Shown here: in pieces, positions 32,786-41,147 of the stretch
Layout: each line of letters starts with the position of its first letter
How positions within the stretch are numbered: position 1 is the stretch's first letter
Source of the DNA: JAEUJM01 sp964635055
GTDB taxonomy: Bacteria > Actinomycetota > Acidimicrobiia > Acidimicrobiales > DATDAH01
Direction of reading: 5' to 3'
Assembly (NCBI GenBank): GCA_964635055.1
Contig: CAZWMT010000030.1
Location: 1-64,000 of the forward strand
Length of the DNA stretch: 64,000 bases
Notes under the pieces: generated by a model
What the model saw: only the letters and a program-made list of their open reading frames with translations
Database searches by the model: none
Told to the model about the DNA's origin: nothing
Program-made: the position numbers and the translations under genes

Positions 32786-33412
32786 CTACGCCGCCAGTCC
32801 CGGGAAGAGCCCTCGTAGACCCGTCGCGAGGACGCCGAAGGCGATGGCCACCAGCACGATGCCGAAGAGGCGGGTGAGCACCTCCATGCCGGTGACGCCC
32901 AGCCGGCGAGCCACGGGCGCGGCGAACACGTAGACCACGCCCGTGAGCGCCGCCATGCCCACGCAGATGGCCGACAGGGCGAGCTGGTCGGCGGTGTCCG
33001 AGTTCGTGCTGGACACGGCCACGATGAAGGCAATGGCGCCGCCGCCCACGTTGAGGGGGATGGCGATGGGCACCACCGCCATCGTGCGCCAGTGGGTCTC
33101 GGGATCGGCGTCCGCGGGTGGTCCGGGCAGGCCGTGGCCCGACACCATCTGCATGCCGGTCACCAGCAGGATCAGGCCGCCCGCGGATTGCAGCATCGGG
33201 ACGGTCACGCCGAGCAGGCTGAGCAGGCGCTCGCCCACGAACACCACGATCACCATGGCCACGGCCATGGCCACTGCCGACCGCAGGGCCACCTTGCGCT
33301 GGGTCGTCAGCGGGAGGCCCTTGGTGTAGGAGAGGAAGGCCCCGACCGTCGTCGGTGGGCTCTGGATGGCGAACAGCCCGGTGGCGAACAGCAGCAGCTC
33401 GTGGCCGGTCAC
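32786..33412 (-). CDS. MarC-family integral membrane protein
   Basis: 208 residues from GTG 33412, about six transmembrane helices. It begins LLLFATGLFAIQSPPTTVGA and contains VPIAIPLNVGGGAIAFIVAV, variants of the MarC helices with conserved N and P residues. The role of the family is not established; an older link to multiple antibiotic resistance was not upheld. It is transcribed toward hipBA and divergent from proS. Longer upstream frames run through an intergenic palindrome and were rejected. Confidence 0.85.
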   Translation of the reverse strand: MTGHELLLFATGLFAIQSPPTTVGAFLSYTKGLPLTTQRKVALRSAVAMAVAMVIVVFVGERLLSLLGVTVPMLQSAGGLILLVTGMQMVSGHGLPGPPADADPETHWRTMAVVPIAIPLNVGGGAIAFIVAVSSTNSDTADQLALSAICVGMAALTGVVYVFAAPVARRLGVTGMEVLTRLFGIVLVAIAFGVLATGLRGLFPGLAA

Positions 33413-33449
33413 GCCCGATGGGCTACCACGCCGTGCCGGCTCCGGCGTT

Positions 33450-33493
33450 CTGGCTCCCGAATCGATCGCCCCAGCAGTCGATTCGGGAGCCAG
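33450..33493. repeat. 16-bp perfect inverted repeat between marC and proS
   Basis: CTGGCTCCCGAATCGA and its exact complement flank a 12-base spacer. It lies between two divergent genes, so it is not a normal terminator. It may be an operator, or a hairpin blocking read-through on either strand. The proS -10 candidate begins 20 bases beyond it. Confidence 0.85.
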
Positions 33494-33512
33494 TTCGGCG
33501 AGTCGGCACCCG

Positions 33513-33518
33513 TAAGAT
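33513..33518 (+). promoter_or_regulatory. -10-like hexamer of proS
   Basis: TAAGAT lies 6 bases before the ATG at 33525, without a ribosome site, indicating a leaderless mRNA. In that case the upstream palindrome would act on DNA and not in the transcript. Confidence 0.5.
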
Positions 33519-33524
33519 CGGCGG

Positions 33525-34937
33525 ATGGCCAAGCCTCCCGTCCTGACGCCCCAAGCCGACGACTTCCCCCGCTGGTACCAGGACGTGACCGCCAAGGCCG
33601 AGCTGGCCGACAACGGGCCGGTGCGGGGCACGATGGTCATCCGCCCCTACGGCTACGCCCTCTGGGAGCGCATGCAGGCCGAGGTCGACCGCCGCATCAA
33701 GGACGCCGGGGCGCAGAACGCGTACTTCCCGCTGTTCATCCCCATGGACTACTTCCAGCGCGAGGCCGAGCACGTCGAGGGGTTCAGCCCGGAGTTGGCG
33801 GTGGTCACCATCGGTGGCGGCAAGGAGCTCGAGGAGCCCATCGCCATCCGCCCGACGAGCGAGACGGTGATCAACCACTTCTTCGCCAAGTGGATCCAGA
33901 GCTACCGCGACCTGCCGCTGCTGGTGAACAACTGGTCGAACGTCGTGCGGTGGGAGATGCGCCCCCGCCTGTTCCTGCGCACCACCGAGTTCCTCTGGCA
34001 GGAGGGCCACACCTGCCACGCCAGCCACGAGGACGCCCGCGACTACGCCCGGCGCATCCTGCACGACGTGTACGAGGACTTCATGGTCAACGTCCTCGCC
34101 GTGCCTGTGCACACCGGTCGCAAGTCGGCGGGCGAGCGCTTCGCCGGGGCCATCAACACCCTCGCCTGCGAGGCCATGATGCGCGACGGCAAGGCCCTGC
34201 AGATGGGCACCAGCCACGAGCTGGGCCAGAACTTCGCAAAGGCGTTCGACGTCACCTACCTCGACGCCGCCGGCGAGCAGCAGCACGCCTGGCAGACCTC
34301 GTGGGGTGTGTCCACCCGCATGGTGGGCGGCCTGATCATGACTCACGGAGACGACAAGGGCCTCAAGGTGCCGCCCGCCCTCGCGCCGGTGCAGGCGGTG
34401 GTGCTGGCGGTGCGCGACGACGTGGAGGTGCTGGAGACGACCGCCCGACTGGCCACCGAGCTGCGCGACCACGGGGTCCGCGTCGAGCTCGACCAGCGCA
34501 CCGACGTGTCGTTCGGTCGTCGCTCGACGGACTGGGAGATCAAGGGCGTGCCGGTGCGCATCGAGGTGGGCCCCCGTGACCTCGCGGAGGGCAACGTCAC
34601 CCTGGTCGACCGTGACCGGGGTGAGAAGACCCCCATCCACCTCGCCGGTGTGCCCGGCGCGGTCAAGGTGGCGCTCGACACCACCCAGGCCAACCTTCTG
34701 CGCGACGCCACCGAGCGGCGCGACGCGGCCACGGCCGACGTGACGGGGGTGGACGAGGCCCTCGAGGCCGCCGCCACCGGGTTCGCCCGCATCCCCTGGG
34801 CGGCCCTCGGTGAGCAGGGCGAGGCCAGGCTGGGGGACAAGGCGGTGACGGTGCGCTGCCTCCAGCGCGCCGACGGGTCGGTGCCCGACGCCGACGACGA
34901 GCCCGACCTGGTCGCCATCGTCGGCCGCTCCTACTGA
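33525..34937 (+). CDS. proS: Prolyl-tRNA synthetase, short archaeal/eukaryotic-like type
   Basis: 470 residues. Class II motifs are visible: motif 2 in NVVRWEMRPRLFLRTTEFLW, followed by QEGHT, and motif 3 in THGDDKGLKVPP (the usual Arg region is altered to GLK as in this type). The anticodon-binding domain follows (PVQAVVLAVRDD...) and then a C-terminal domain ending in GRSY. The roughly 180-residue editing insertion of E. coli-type ProRS is absent, so Ala-tRNA(Pro) must be cleared by another factor or tolerated. It charges tRNA(Pro). Confidence 0.96.
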   Translation: MAKPPVLTPQADDFPRWYQDVTAKAELADNGPVRGTMVIRPYGYALWERMQAEVDRRIKDAGAQNAYFPLFIPMDYFQREAEHVEGFSPELAVVTIGGGKELEEPIAIRPTSETVINHFFAKWIQSYRDLPLLVNNWSNVVRWEMRPRLFLRTTEFLWQEGHTCHASHEDARDYARRILHDVYEDFMVNVLAVPVHTGRKSAGERFAGAINTLACEAMMRDGKALQMGTSHELGQNFAKAFDVTYLDAAGEQQHAWQTSWGVSTRMVGGLIMTHGDDKGLKVPPALAPVQAVVLAVRDDVEVLETTARLATELRDHGVRVELDQRTDVSFGRRSTDWEIKGVPVRIEVGPRDLAEGNVTLVDRDRGEKTPIHLAGVPGAVKVALDTTQANLLRDATERRDAATADVTGVDEALEAAATGFARIPWAALGEQGEARLGDKAVTVRCLQRADGSVPDADDEPDLVAIVGRSY

Positions 34938-35007
34938 CCACTCCGAGGGACGAGGAGCCCGGGCTCGGGCGTGAGGTGCCGGAGCGGAGCGGAGGCGCGG
35001 CGACGGA

Positions 35008-35041
35008 GAACCGGATGCCGAAGGCGCTCCGACGAAGGAGG
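35008..35041 (-). repeat. Dispersed repeat, copy B
   Basis: Inverted relative to copy A at 7385-7417, with one substitution and a one-base indel over about 34 bases. It lies 70 bases after the proS stop, within an unusual stretch rich in GGAGCGGAGC-type sequence. Confidence 0.6.
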
Positions 35042-35063
35042 AGCCAATGTGAGGCCCCTCCGC

Positions 35064-35154
35064 TATACTTTCGCTGTCTTTAGTTCGAGTTTGTCCGGAA
35101 AGGCGTGGGCTCGGCCCACGCCTTTGGTTTCTCTCCTGGGAGGTGTGTGCGCCA
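35064..35154 (+). promoter_or_regulatory. Promoter and structured leader of the rimP-nusA-infB operon
   Basis: TATACT (35064-35069) is the best -10 match to the sigma-A consensus in the window. Transcription from about 35076 would meet the hairpin at 35099-35125 before reaching rimP. The leader ends with GGGAGG (35138-35143), a good ribosome site 12 bases before ATG 35155. Confidence 0.6.
35099..35125 (+). terminator. Intrinsic-terminator-like hairpin in the rimP leader
   Basis: AAAGGCGTGGGC-TCG-GCCCACGCCTTT is a perfect 12-bp stem followed by TTT-rich sequence (GGTTTCTCTCC). It lies downstream of the TATACT promoter and upstream of rimP, so it acts either as an attenuator or as the terminator of a short RNA. 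It may also end proS transcripts. Confidence 0.75.
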
Positions 35155-35694
35155 ATGAGCTCCGTCGAACGTCTCCGCGCGCTCATCGTCCCCTTGGTCG
35201 ATGACGCCGGCCTCGAGCTCTACGACATCGACCAGTCGGGTTCCACCCTGCAGGTGCTGGTCACCCGGCCCGGCGGCATCGACGTCGACGCCCTCACCCG
35301 GCTGAGCCGGGCCGTCTCACGCACCCTCGACGAGCACGACCCCATCCCCGGGAAGTACCTGCTCGAGGTCTCCAGCCCCGGGCTCGAGCGCCCGCTGCGG
35401 CGGCCCGAGCACTACCAGGGGGCCGTCGGGACCGAGGTGACGGTGAAGACCGTGGCCGGCACCGAGGGCGACCGGCGGGTGCGGGGTGTGCTGGTCGACG
35501 CCGACCACGAGGGGGCCACCGTCGTCCTCGCCGACGGCACCGAGCGCCGTATCGACTATCGCGACATCGAACGGGCCCGAACCGTCTTCGAGTGGCAGGC
35601 CACTCCCAAGGACGCCGCCCGGGCCCAGAACCGCCCGACGACCAACGCCAGCCGCGCCGCCACCGCAGCGCCGACCCAGAGGAGCGGGACATGA
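35155..35694 (+). CDS. rimP: Ribosome maturation factor RimP
   Basis: 179 residues from ATG 35155, with GGGAGG upstream. The N-terminal domain has VDDAGLELYDID and LSRAVSRTLDEHDPIPGKYL, followed by EVSSPGLERPLRRPEHY. The C-terminal Sm-like barrel follows. It helps 30S maturation. The stop overlaps the nusA start (ATGA). The tail after 155 is low-complexity. Confidence 0.95.
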   Translation: MSSVERLRALIVPLVDDAGLELYDIDQSGSTLQVLVTRPGGIDVDALTRLSRAVSRTLDEHDPIPGKYLLEVSSPGLERPLRRPEHYQGAVGTEVTVKTVAGTEGDRRVRGVLVDADHEGATVVLADGTERRIDYRDIERARTVFEWQATPKDAARAQNRPTTNASRAATAAPTQRSGT

Positions 35695-37082
35695 GTGAAG
35701 CCAACCCAGAGATGATGGACGCCCTCCAGGCGTTGGCGATCGACAAGGGCATCTCGGTGGAGGTGCTGTTCGGTGCGCTCGCCGATGCCCTGGAATCCGC
35801 CTACAAGCGGATGCCCGACGCTCACGAGTACGCCTGGGTGACGATCGACCCCGACACCTTCGAGATCAGCGTGTTCGCCCAGGACCTCGACGAGGAGGGC
35901 GAGCCGGTGGGCGACGAGTTCGACGTCACTCCCGACGACTTCGGCCGCATCGCCGCGCAGACGGCCAAGCAGGTGATGCTGCAGCGCATCCGCGAGGCGG
36001 AGCGCGAGATGAAGTACGAGGAGTACGCCGGCCGCGAGGGCGACATCGTCACCGGCATCATCCAGCAGAGCGACTCTCGCTACACGCTGCTCGACCTCGG
36101 TCGGGTGGAGGCGCTGCTGCCGCAGGCCGAGCAGGTGCCCTACGAGCGACCCGAGGCCAACACCCGGGTCAAGGCCTACATCGTCGAGGTGCGCAAGACC
36201 GCCAAGGGCCCCCAGATCGTGGTCAGCCGCACCCACCCCGGCCTCATCAAGCGCCTGTTCGAGCTCGAGGTGCCCGAGATCGCCGACGGCGTGGTGGAGA
36301 TCAAGGCCTGCGCCCGCGAGCCCGGGCACCGCACCAAGATCGCGGTCTGGTCGAACGACTCCAACGTCGATCCCGTGGGTGCCTGCGTCGGCGCCCGGGG
36401 TGCCAGGGTGCGCATGGTGGTCAACGAGTTGCGGGGCGAGAAGATCGACATCGTCCCGTTCTCGGAGGAGCCCGCCGACCTGGTGATGAAGGCGCTCTCG
36501 CCGGCCAAGGTCAAAGAGGTGCGGCTCGACGACGAGACGGGCACGGCCGAGGTGATCGTCCCGGACTACCAGCTGTCGCTGGCCATCGGCAAGGAGGGCC
36601 AGAACGCCCGCCTGGCCGCCCGTCTGACGGGCTGGCGGGTCGACATCAAGAGCGAGACCCAACTGGCCGAGGAAGAGGCCTACGCCAGCGAGGAGTGGGC
36701 CGAGGGCGAGTGGGTCACCGACCCCGAGTCCGGTGAGCAGATGTGGGTACCCGCCGAGGGCGGCCCGGCACTGTCCGCCGAGGCGTGGCAGGCCGGCGAC
36801 GCCGAGCCGGGCGACGCCGAGCCGGGCGACGCCAGTGACGCCACCGACGCCGTCGAGCGCGAGGCCGCCACGGAGGAGGTCGCCACCGACGAGGCCGCGG
36901 ACGCCGCCACCGCGGCGGGCGATGATGCCGAGCCGGCCCCGGAGGCCGAGGCGGGTGCGGAGGCGACCGACGAGGTCGTCGCGGGCGCTCCCGACACGAC
37001 TGACGCCGTAACGACCGAGGCCGACGCCGACGCCGACGCCGACGCGACCGAGGCCGACGCCGACAGCGAGCCGGAGGCCTGA
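35691..37082 (+). CDS. nusA: Transcription termination/antitermination factor NusA
   Basis: 463 residues from ATG 35691. The RNA-polymerase-binding N-terminal domain (1-125) is followed by an S1 domain (REGDIVTGIIQQ to RVKAYIVEV) and two KH domains (DPVGACVGARGARVRMVVNE and YQLSLAIGKEGQNARLAAR). After residue 350 an acidic tail contains three 15-bp units (36789-36833; QAGDA-EPGDA-EPGDA) and Asp-Ala runs. NusA modulates pausing and could act on the hairpin in its own operon leader. Confidence 0.96.
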   Translation: MSEANPEMMDALQALAIDKGISVEVLFGALADALESAYKRMPDAHEYAWVTIDPDTFEISVFAQDLDEEGEPVGDEFDVTPDDFGRIAAQTAKQVMLQRIREAEREMKYEEYAGREGDIVTGIIQQSDSRYTLLDLGRVEALLPQAEQVPYERPEANTRVKAYIVEVRKTAKGPQIVVSRTHPGLIKRLFELEVPEIADGVVEIKACAREPGHRTKIAVWSNDSNVDPVGACVGARGARVRMVVNELRGEKIDIVPFSEEPADLVMKALSPAKVKEVRLDDETGTAEVIVPDYQLSLAIGKEGQNARLAARLTGWRVDIKSETQLAEEEAYASEEWAEGEWVTDPESGEQMWVPAEGGPALSAEAWQAGDAEPGDAEPGDASDATDAVEREAATEEVATDEAADAATAAGDDAEPAPEAEAGAEATDEVVAGAPDTTDAVTTEADADADADATEADADSEPEA

Positions 37083-37120
37083 TCCTGGAGGTCGCGACCA
37101 CCTCGTCTCGAACCGCGCCC

Positions 37121-37432
37121 GTGCGCACCTGCATCGGGTGTCGGAGGACGGCGAGCCCTGCCGAGTTGGTGCGGGTCGTCCGCAGGGTGGACGGAACCCT
37201 GGCGGTCGGCCGTACACTGTCGGGTCGGGGCGCCTGGCTGTGCGCCGGGTCCGCCGCCTGCCTGCAGCAGGCCCGGGACCGGAACGCGTTCGGGCGTGCC
37301 CTTCGAGGCCCGGTCAGCGAGACCGCTCTCGACGATGTGACCGCCGAGCTCCTGCCGGTACCGGTAACAAACTCCTTTCGCGGCGCCGGGATCGGCCGCG
37401 CGAGGATTGATCTGAAGCAATCGAAAGGCTGA
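37121..37432 (+). CDS. rnpM: RnpM/YlxR family RNA-binding protein (DUF448)
   Basis: 103 residues from GTG 37121. It starts with the signature RTCIGCRRTASPAELVRVV and continues GRGAWLCAGSAACLQQA. YlxR proteins bind RNA, and in Bacillus subtilis the protein modulates RNase P. The place between nusA and infB is universal. Cys residues in CIGC may bind metal, as in related proteins. Confidence 0.93.
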   Translation: MRTCIGCRRTASPAELVRVVRRVDGTLAVGRTLSGRGAWLCAGSAACLQQARDRNAFGRALRGPVSETALDDVTAELLPVPVTNSFRGAGIGRARIDLKQSKG

Positions 37433-37442
37433 GAGAACCCCA

Positions 37443-40349
37443 GTGGCGTCAAGTATCCGCGTGTACGAGCTGGCTCGAGAGCTCGGGCTCACCAACAAGG
37501 AGACGCTCGATCTCTGCGACGCGCTCGGGATCGGGGTCAAGAGCCACTCGTCGAGCGTGGTCGAGGCCCAGGCGGACCGTGTCCGGCGCAAGGCCGAACG
37601 CGAAGGGCTGATCCGCGAGACCCAGCCCGAAGAGCCCGAGGCCGCCAAGCCGGTCTCGAAGACCGCCAAGGCCGCCGAGGCGGCCAAGTCCACCAAGGCG
37701 CCCGCCAAGAAGGCGACTCCGAAGAAGGTCGCTGCCGCCGAGGCCCCCGCGGCGGCGGCACCGACCGCCGAGGCGCCCGTCACCGAGAAGGCGACCCCCG
37801 CCGAGACGGCCGCACCCGCCGAGGCACCCGTCACCGAGACCGTGGCGCCAGCCGAGACGGCCGCGCCCGCCCCGGCTGCGGTCGAGCCCGCGGCGGCCTC
37901 TGTCGAAGCGCCGGCGGCCGCCGCCGAGGCGACGCCCGACGCCGCCCCCGAGCCGCCCCCCGCCGCCCCCCGGCGCGTCGTGCGCTCGAGTGGCAGCGAG
38001 CACCCGCCCCGCCGCGACGACGAGCCCGGTCTCGGTGCGGCCGCCCGCCCCACGCCCCCCAGCCCCGCCGCGCCGTCGGCCCCGCCCGCCGCGGCCACCC
38101 CGCCGCCGGTGTCGGTCGGCGCTCCCGCGGCTCCGCCGCCGGCCAGCGCCGCCACGGCTGCCGCCGCGTCAGGGCCAGAGGCACCTGCTCGTCCGCCCAC
38201 CTCGCCCAGCGGCAAGCCCATCCCGCCACCTCCAGGCCCGATCTCGCGCTCGGGCAAGCCCATCCCGCCGCCCCCGGGCGCCGGGGGCCGCGGCCCTGCC
38301 GCCGCCCGTCCGTCCGGCGGCCCGCGCCCCGGTGGTGGCGGCGTCGGGCGCCCGCGTCCGCCCATGGGCGGTCCTCGCCAGTCCGTGCCGGGTGCCGGTC
38401 CCGCACCTGGCCGCCCCGGTGGCGGGGGAGGCCCCGGCGGTGGCCGTGGCGGCCCGCAGCGCCCGCCGCGCCGTCGCAAGGGTCGTCGTCGTCGCAGTCG
38501 TGAGGAGCTGCAGCCGATCGACATGCCGGTCTACACGCCCACCGATGCGGAGGTCCCCGAAGGCGTCATCGTCATCGAGCGGGCCACCACCCCCATCGAG
38601 CTGGGCCCCAAGATCAACCGCACCGCCGCCGATGTCGTCCGCTTCCTCATGCAGCAGGGCGAGATGGTGACCGCCACCCAGTCGCTGTCCGACGAGATGA
38701 TCGAGCTGTTCGCGGCGGAGATCGGTGCCGAGATCCGCCTCGTCGACCCCGGCGAGGAGCAGGAGGTCGAGCTCCAGAAGCTCCTCATGCTGCCCGACGA
38801 GGACGACGAGGAGGACGACCCCGACGCGGTCGAGCGTCCCCCGGTCATCACCGTCATGGGCCACGTCGACCACGGCAAGACCAAGCTCCTCGACCGCATC
38901 CGCTCGGCCAACGTGGTGGAGGGTGAGGCCGGCGGCATCACCCAGCACATCGGTGCCTACCAGGTCGAGCACAACGGCCGGCCGATCACCTTCATCGACA
39001 CGCCGGGCCACGAGGCGTTCACCGCCATGCGCTCGCGTGGCGCCAACGCCACCGACATCGTGGTGCTGGTGGTGGCCGCCGACGACGGGGTCATGCCGCA
39101 GACCATCGAGGCCCTCGACCACGCCCGCGCCGCGGACGTGCCGATCGTCGTCGCGATCAACAAGATCGATCGCGAGAACGCCGACCCCACCCGGGTCATG
39201 ACCCAGCTCAGCGAGCGAGGCCTCACTCCGGAGGAGTGGAGCGGCGACACCGTCATGGTGCCCGTCTCCGCGCTCACCGGCGACGGCGTCGACGACCTGA
39301 TCGAGAACCTGCTCGTGGTGGCCGAGGTCGAGGACCTGCGGGCCAACCCCACCGGGCGCGCGCAGGGAGTCGTCCTCGAGGCCAACCTCGACACCGGCCG
39401 CGGCCCCGTGGCCACGGTGCTCGTCCAGCGCGGCACCCTCAAGGTCGGTGACCCGCTCGTCGCGGGCGCCACCTGGGGCCGGGTCCGGGCGCTGATCGAC
39501 GACACCGGCAAGCAGGTGAAGGAGGCCGGCCCGTCTGCACCCGTCCAGGTGCTGGGCCTCTCCGATGTCGCCGCCGCTGGTGACGACTTCGTGGTCGCGC
39601 CCGACGAGAAGACGGCCCGCAACGTGGCCGACACCCGCGAGCACTGGCACCGGGTCGCCAACATCGGGCGCGAGGCCCACGCGATGAGCGGTGGCGCCAA
39701 GCTCGAGGACATCTTCCAGCAGATTCAGGCCGGCGAGCCTGCGACGCTCAACCTCATCGTCAAGGCCGACGTGAACGGTTCGCTCGAGGCCCTCACGGGC
39801 AGCCTCAAGAAGCTCGAGCGCGACGAGGTCAAGCTCTCGTTCGTCCTGCGAGGCGTGGGTGGCATCACCATCTCCGACGTCGAGCTGGCCGCCGCGTCCG
39901 ACGCCACCATCATCGGCTTCAACGTGCGGCCCGACCGCAAGGGTCGCGAGCTGGCCGAGCACGAGGGCGTCGAGATCCGCACCTACGAGGTCATCTATCA
40001 GGTGCTCGAGGACATCGAGAACGCCATGGTGGGCATGCTCGAGCCCGAGTACGAAGAGGTCGTCACGGGCGACGCCGAGGTGCGCGAGGTCTTCCGCGTC
40101 CCGCGGATCGGCGCGATCGCAGGCTGCCTGGTGCAGAACGGCGTCATCACCCGGGGCTCGAAGGTGCGCTTCCTCCGGGAGGGCACCATCATCTGGAAGG
40201 GCAGCGTCACGTCCCTGCGTCGGTTCAAGGACGACGTCCGCGAGGTCGCGGCCGGCTTCGAGTGCGGCATCGGCCTCTCCGACTTCCAGGACCTGAAGCC
40301 CGGCGACGTCATCGAGACCTACGAGGAGCGGGAGATCCCCCGCTCGTAG
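37443..40349 (+). CDS. infB: Translation initiation factor IF-2
   Basis: 968 residues from GTG 37443. The IF2-N module (RVYELARELGLTNKETLDLC) is followed by about 310 residues of Ala/Pro/Gly/Arg-rich linker, long as in actinobacteria. The G domain has GHVDHGKT near 473-480, DTPGHEAF and NKIDRENADPTRV. Domains II-IV follow to the end (MVGMLEPEYEEVVTGDAEVR and later). It delivers fMet-tRNA to the 30S subunit. All GTPase motifs are intact. Confidence 0.98.
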   Translation: MASSIRVYELARELGLTNKETLDLCDALGIGVKSHSSSVVEAQADRVRRKAEREGLIRETQPEEPEAAKPVSKTAKAAEAAKSTKAPAKKATPKKVAAAEAPAAAAPTAEAPVTEKATPAETAAPAEAPVTETVAPAETAAPAPAAVEPAAASVEAPAAAAEATPDAAPEPPPAAPRRVVRSSGSEHPPRRDDEPGLGAAARPTPPSPAAPSAPPAAATPPPVSVGAPAAPPPASAATAAAASGPEAPARPPTSPSGKPIPPPPGPISRSGKPIPPPPGAGGRGPAAARPSGGPRPGGGGVGRPRPPMGGPRQSVPGAGPAPGRPGGGGGPGGGRGGPQRPPRRRKGRRRRSREELQPIDMPVYTPTDAEVPEGVIVIERATTPIELGPKINRTAADVVRFLMQQGEMVTATQSLSDEMIELFAAEIGAEIRLVDPGEEQEVELQKLLMLPDEDDEEDDPDAVERPPVITVMGHVDHGKTKLLDRIRSANVVEGEAGGITQHIGAYQVEHNGRPITFIDTPGHEAFTAMRSRGANATDIVVLVVAADDGVMPQTIEALDHARAADVPIVVAINKIDRENADPTRVMTQLSERGLTPEEWSGDTVMVPVSALTGDGVDDLIENLLVVAEVEDLRANPTGRAQGVVLEANLDTGRGPVATVLVQRGTLKVGDPLVAGATWGRVRALIDDTGKQVKEAGPSAPVQVLGLSDVAAAGDDFVVAPDEKTARNVADTREHWHRVANIGREAHAMSGGAKLEDIFQQIQAGEPATLNLIVKADVNGSLEALTGSLKKLERDEVKLSFVLRGVGGITISDVELAAASDATIIGFNVRPDRKGRELAEHEGVEIRTYEVIYQVLEDIENAMVGMLEPEYEEVVTGDAEVREVFRVPRIGAIAGCLVQNGVITRGSKVRFLREGTIIWKGSVTSLRRFKDDVREVAAGFECGIGLSDFQDLKPGDVIETYEEREIPRS

Positions 40350-40375
40350 CCCCGGCCCCGCGGAGCCCCGACGCC

Positions 40376-40666
40376 ATGCACGTCCTCGCGCTGTCCGTCG
40401 AGCTCCATCTGTCCGACTGCCGTTCGTTGAAGGCCAAGCGGTCGGTGCTCAAGCCCGTGGTCGAGGGCGCCCGCCGGCGCTACGGGGTGGCCGTGGCCGA
40501 GACGGACCATCAGAACACGTGGCAGCGCGCCACCATCGGGGTCGCGGCGGTGTCGGGTACGGCGAGTCACGCCCAGGAGGTCATCGACGAGGTGGAGCGC
40601 TTCATCTGGTCGTTCCCCGACCTGCACGTCCTTTCCGCCACGCGCACCTGGATGGAGCTCGACTGA
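40376..40666 (+). CDS. YlxP-like protein (DUF503)
   Basis: 96 residues from ATG 40376. Conserved parts are VELHLSDCRSLKAKRSVLKP, RRRYGVAVAETDHQNTWQRA and FIWSFPDLHVLSA. It is a ferredoxin-like small protein always found between infB and rbfA in Gram-positive bacteria, probably linked to ribosome assembly, but with no proven activity. It is followed by rbfA after one base. Confidence 0.92.
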   Translation: MHVLALSVELHLSDCRSLKAKRSVLKPVVEGARRRYGVAVAETDHQNTWQRATIGVAAVSGTASHAQEVIDEVERFIWSFPDLHVLSATRTWMELD

Positions 40667-40667
40667 C

Positions 40668-41147
40668 ATGGCTCGACGACCCCGCTCGCGATCACGCGAC
40701 TACCCCCGCACCGCCCGGCTGAACGAGTTGCTGCGCGAGATCATCGCCGAGGCCCTCGAGCGGATCGACGACGATCGCCTGCAGTTGGTGACGGTGATCT
40801 CGGTGGACGTCGACTCGGACCTGCACCGCGCGGTCGTGTACGTCGCCGGTCTGGACGAGGACGGTGACGACGAGCTGCTCGAGGCCCTTGCCGAGGTGCG
40901 CGTGCGGGTGCAGGGTGCGGTGGCGCGCCAGGCCCGGCTGAAGCGCGTGCCCGAGGTGGTGTTCCGCATCGACGAGGTGCTGCGCTCGGCCGCGCGCATC
41001 GACGACCTGCTGCGCGACAACCCCGTCGCCGATTCCCCTGACGAGACCGGCGACTCCGGCGACTCCGGCGAGGCCGGCGAGCGGGATGGCCCCGACGAGC
41101 CGCACGGCCCCGACCACCCGCTCACCGACGCCGAGCCCGAGGCGTGA
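40668..41147 (+). CDS. rbfA: Ribosome-binding factor A
   Basis: 159 residues. A KH-like core runs from RLNELLREIIAEALERIDDD to RVPEVVFRIDEVLRSAARID. It assists 16S rRNA 5'-end maturation. The C-terminal 40 residues are an acidic low-complexity tail with 9-bp GGCGACTCC repeats. Stop overlaps the truB start by 4 bases. Confidence 0.95.
   Translation: MARRPRSRSRDYPRTARLNELLREIIAEALERIDDDRLQLVTVISVDVDSDLHRAVVYVAGLDEDGDDELLEALAEVRVRVQGAVARQARLKRVPEVVFRIDEVLRSAARIDDLLRDNPVADSPDETGDSGDSGEAGERDGPDEPHGPDHPLTDAEPEA

Noticed and set aside
35081..35096. AGTTCGAGT resembling a tRNA T loop
   Set aside because: Flanking bases do not form a T stem or acceptor stem, and the segment lies in the rimP leader.
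37690..38520. Repetitive Ala/Pro coding sequence in infB as a separate gene or repeat array
   Set aside because: It is the usual long linker between the N-terminal module and the G domain of actinobacterial IF-2.
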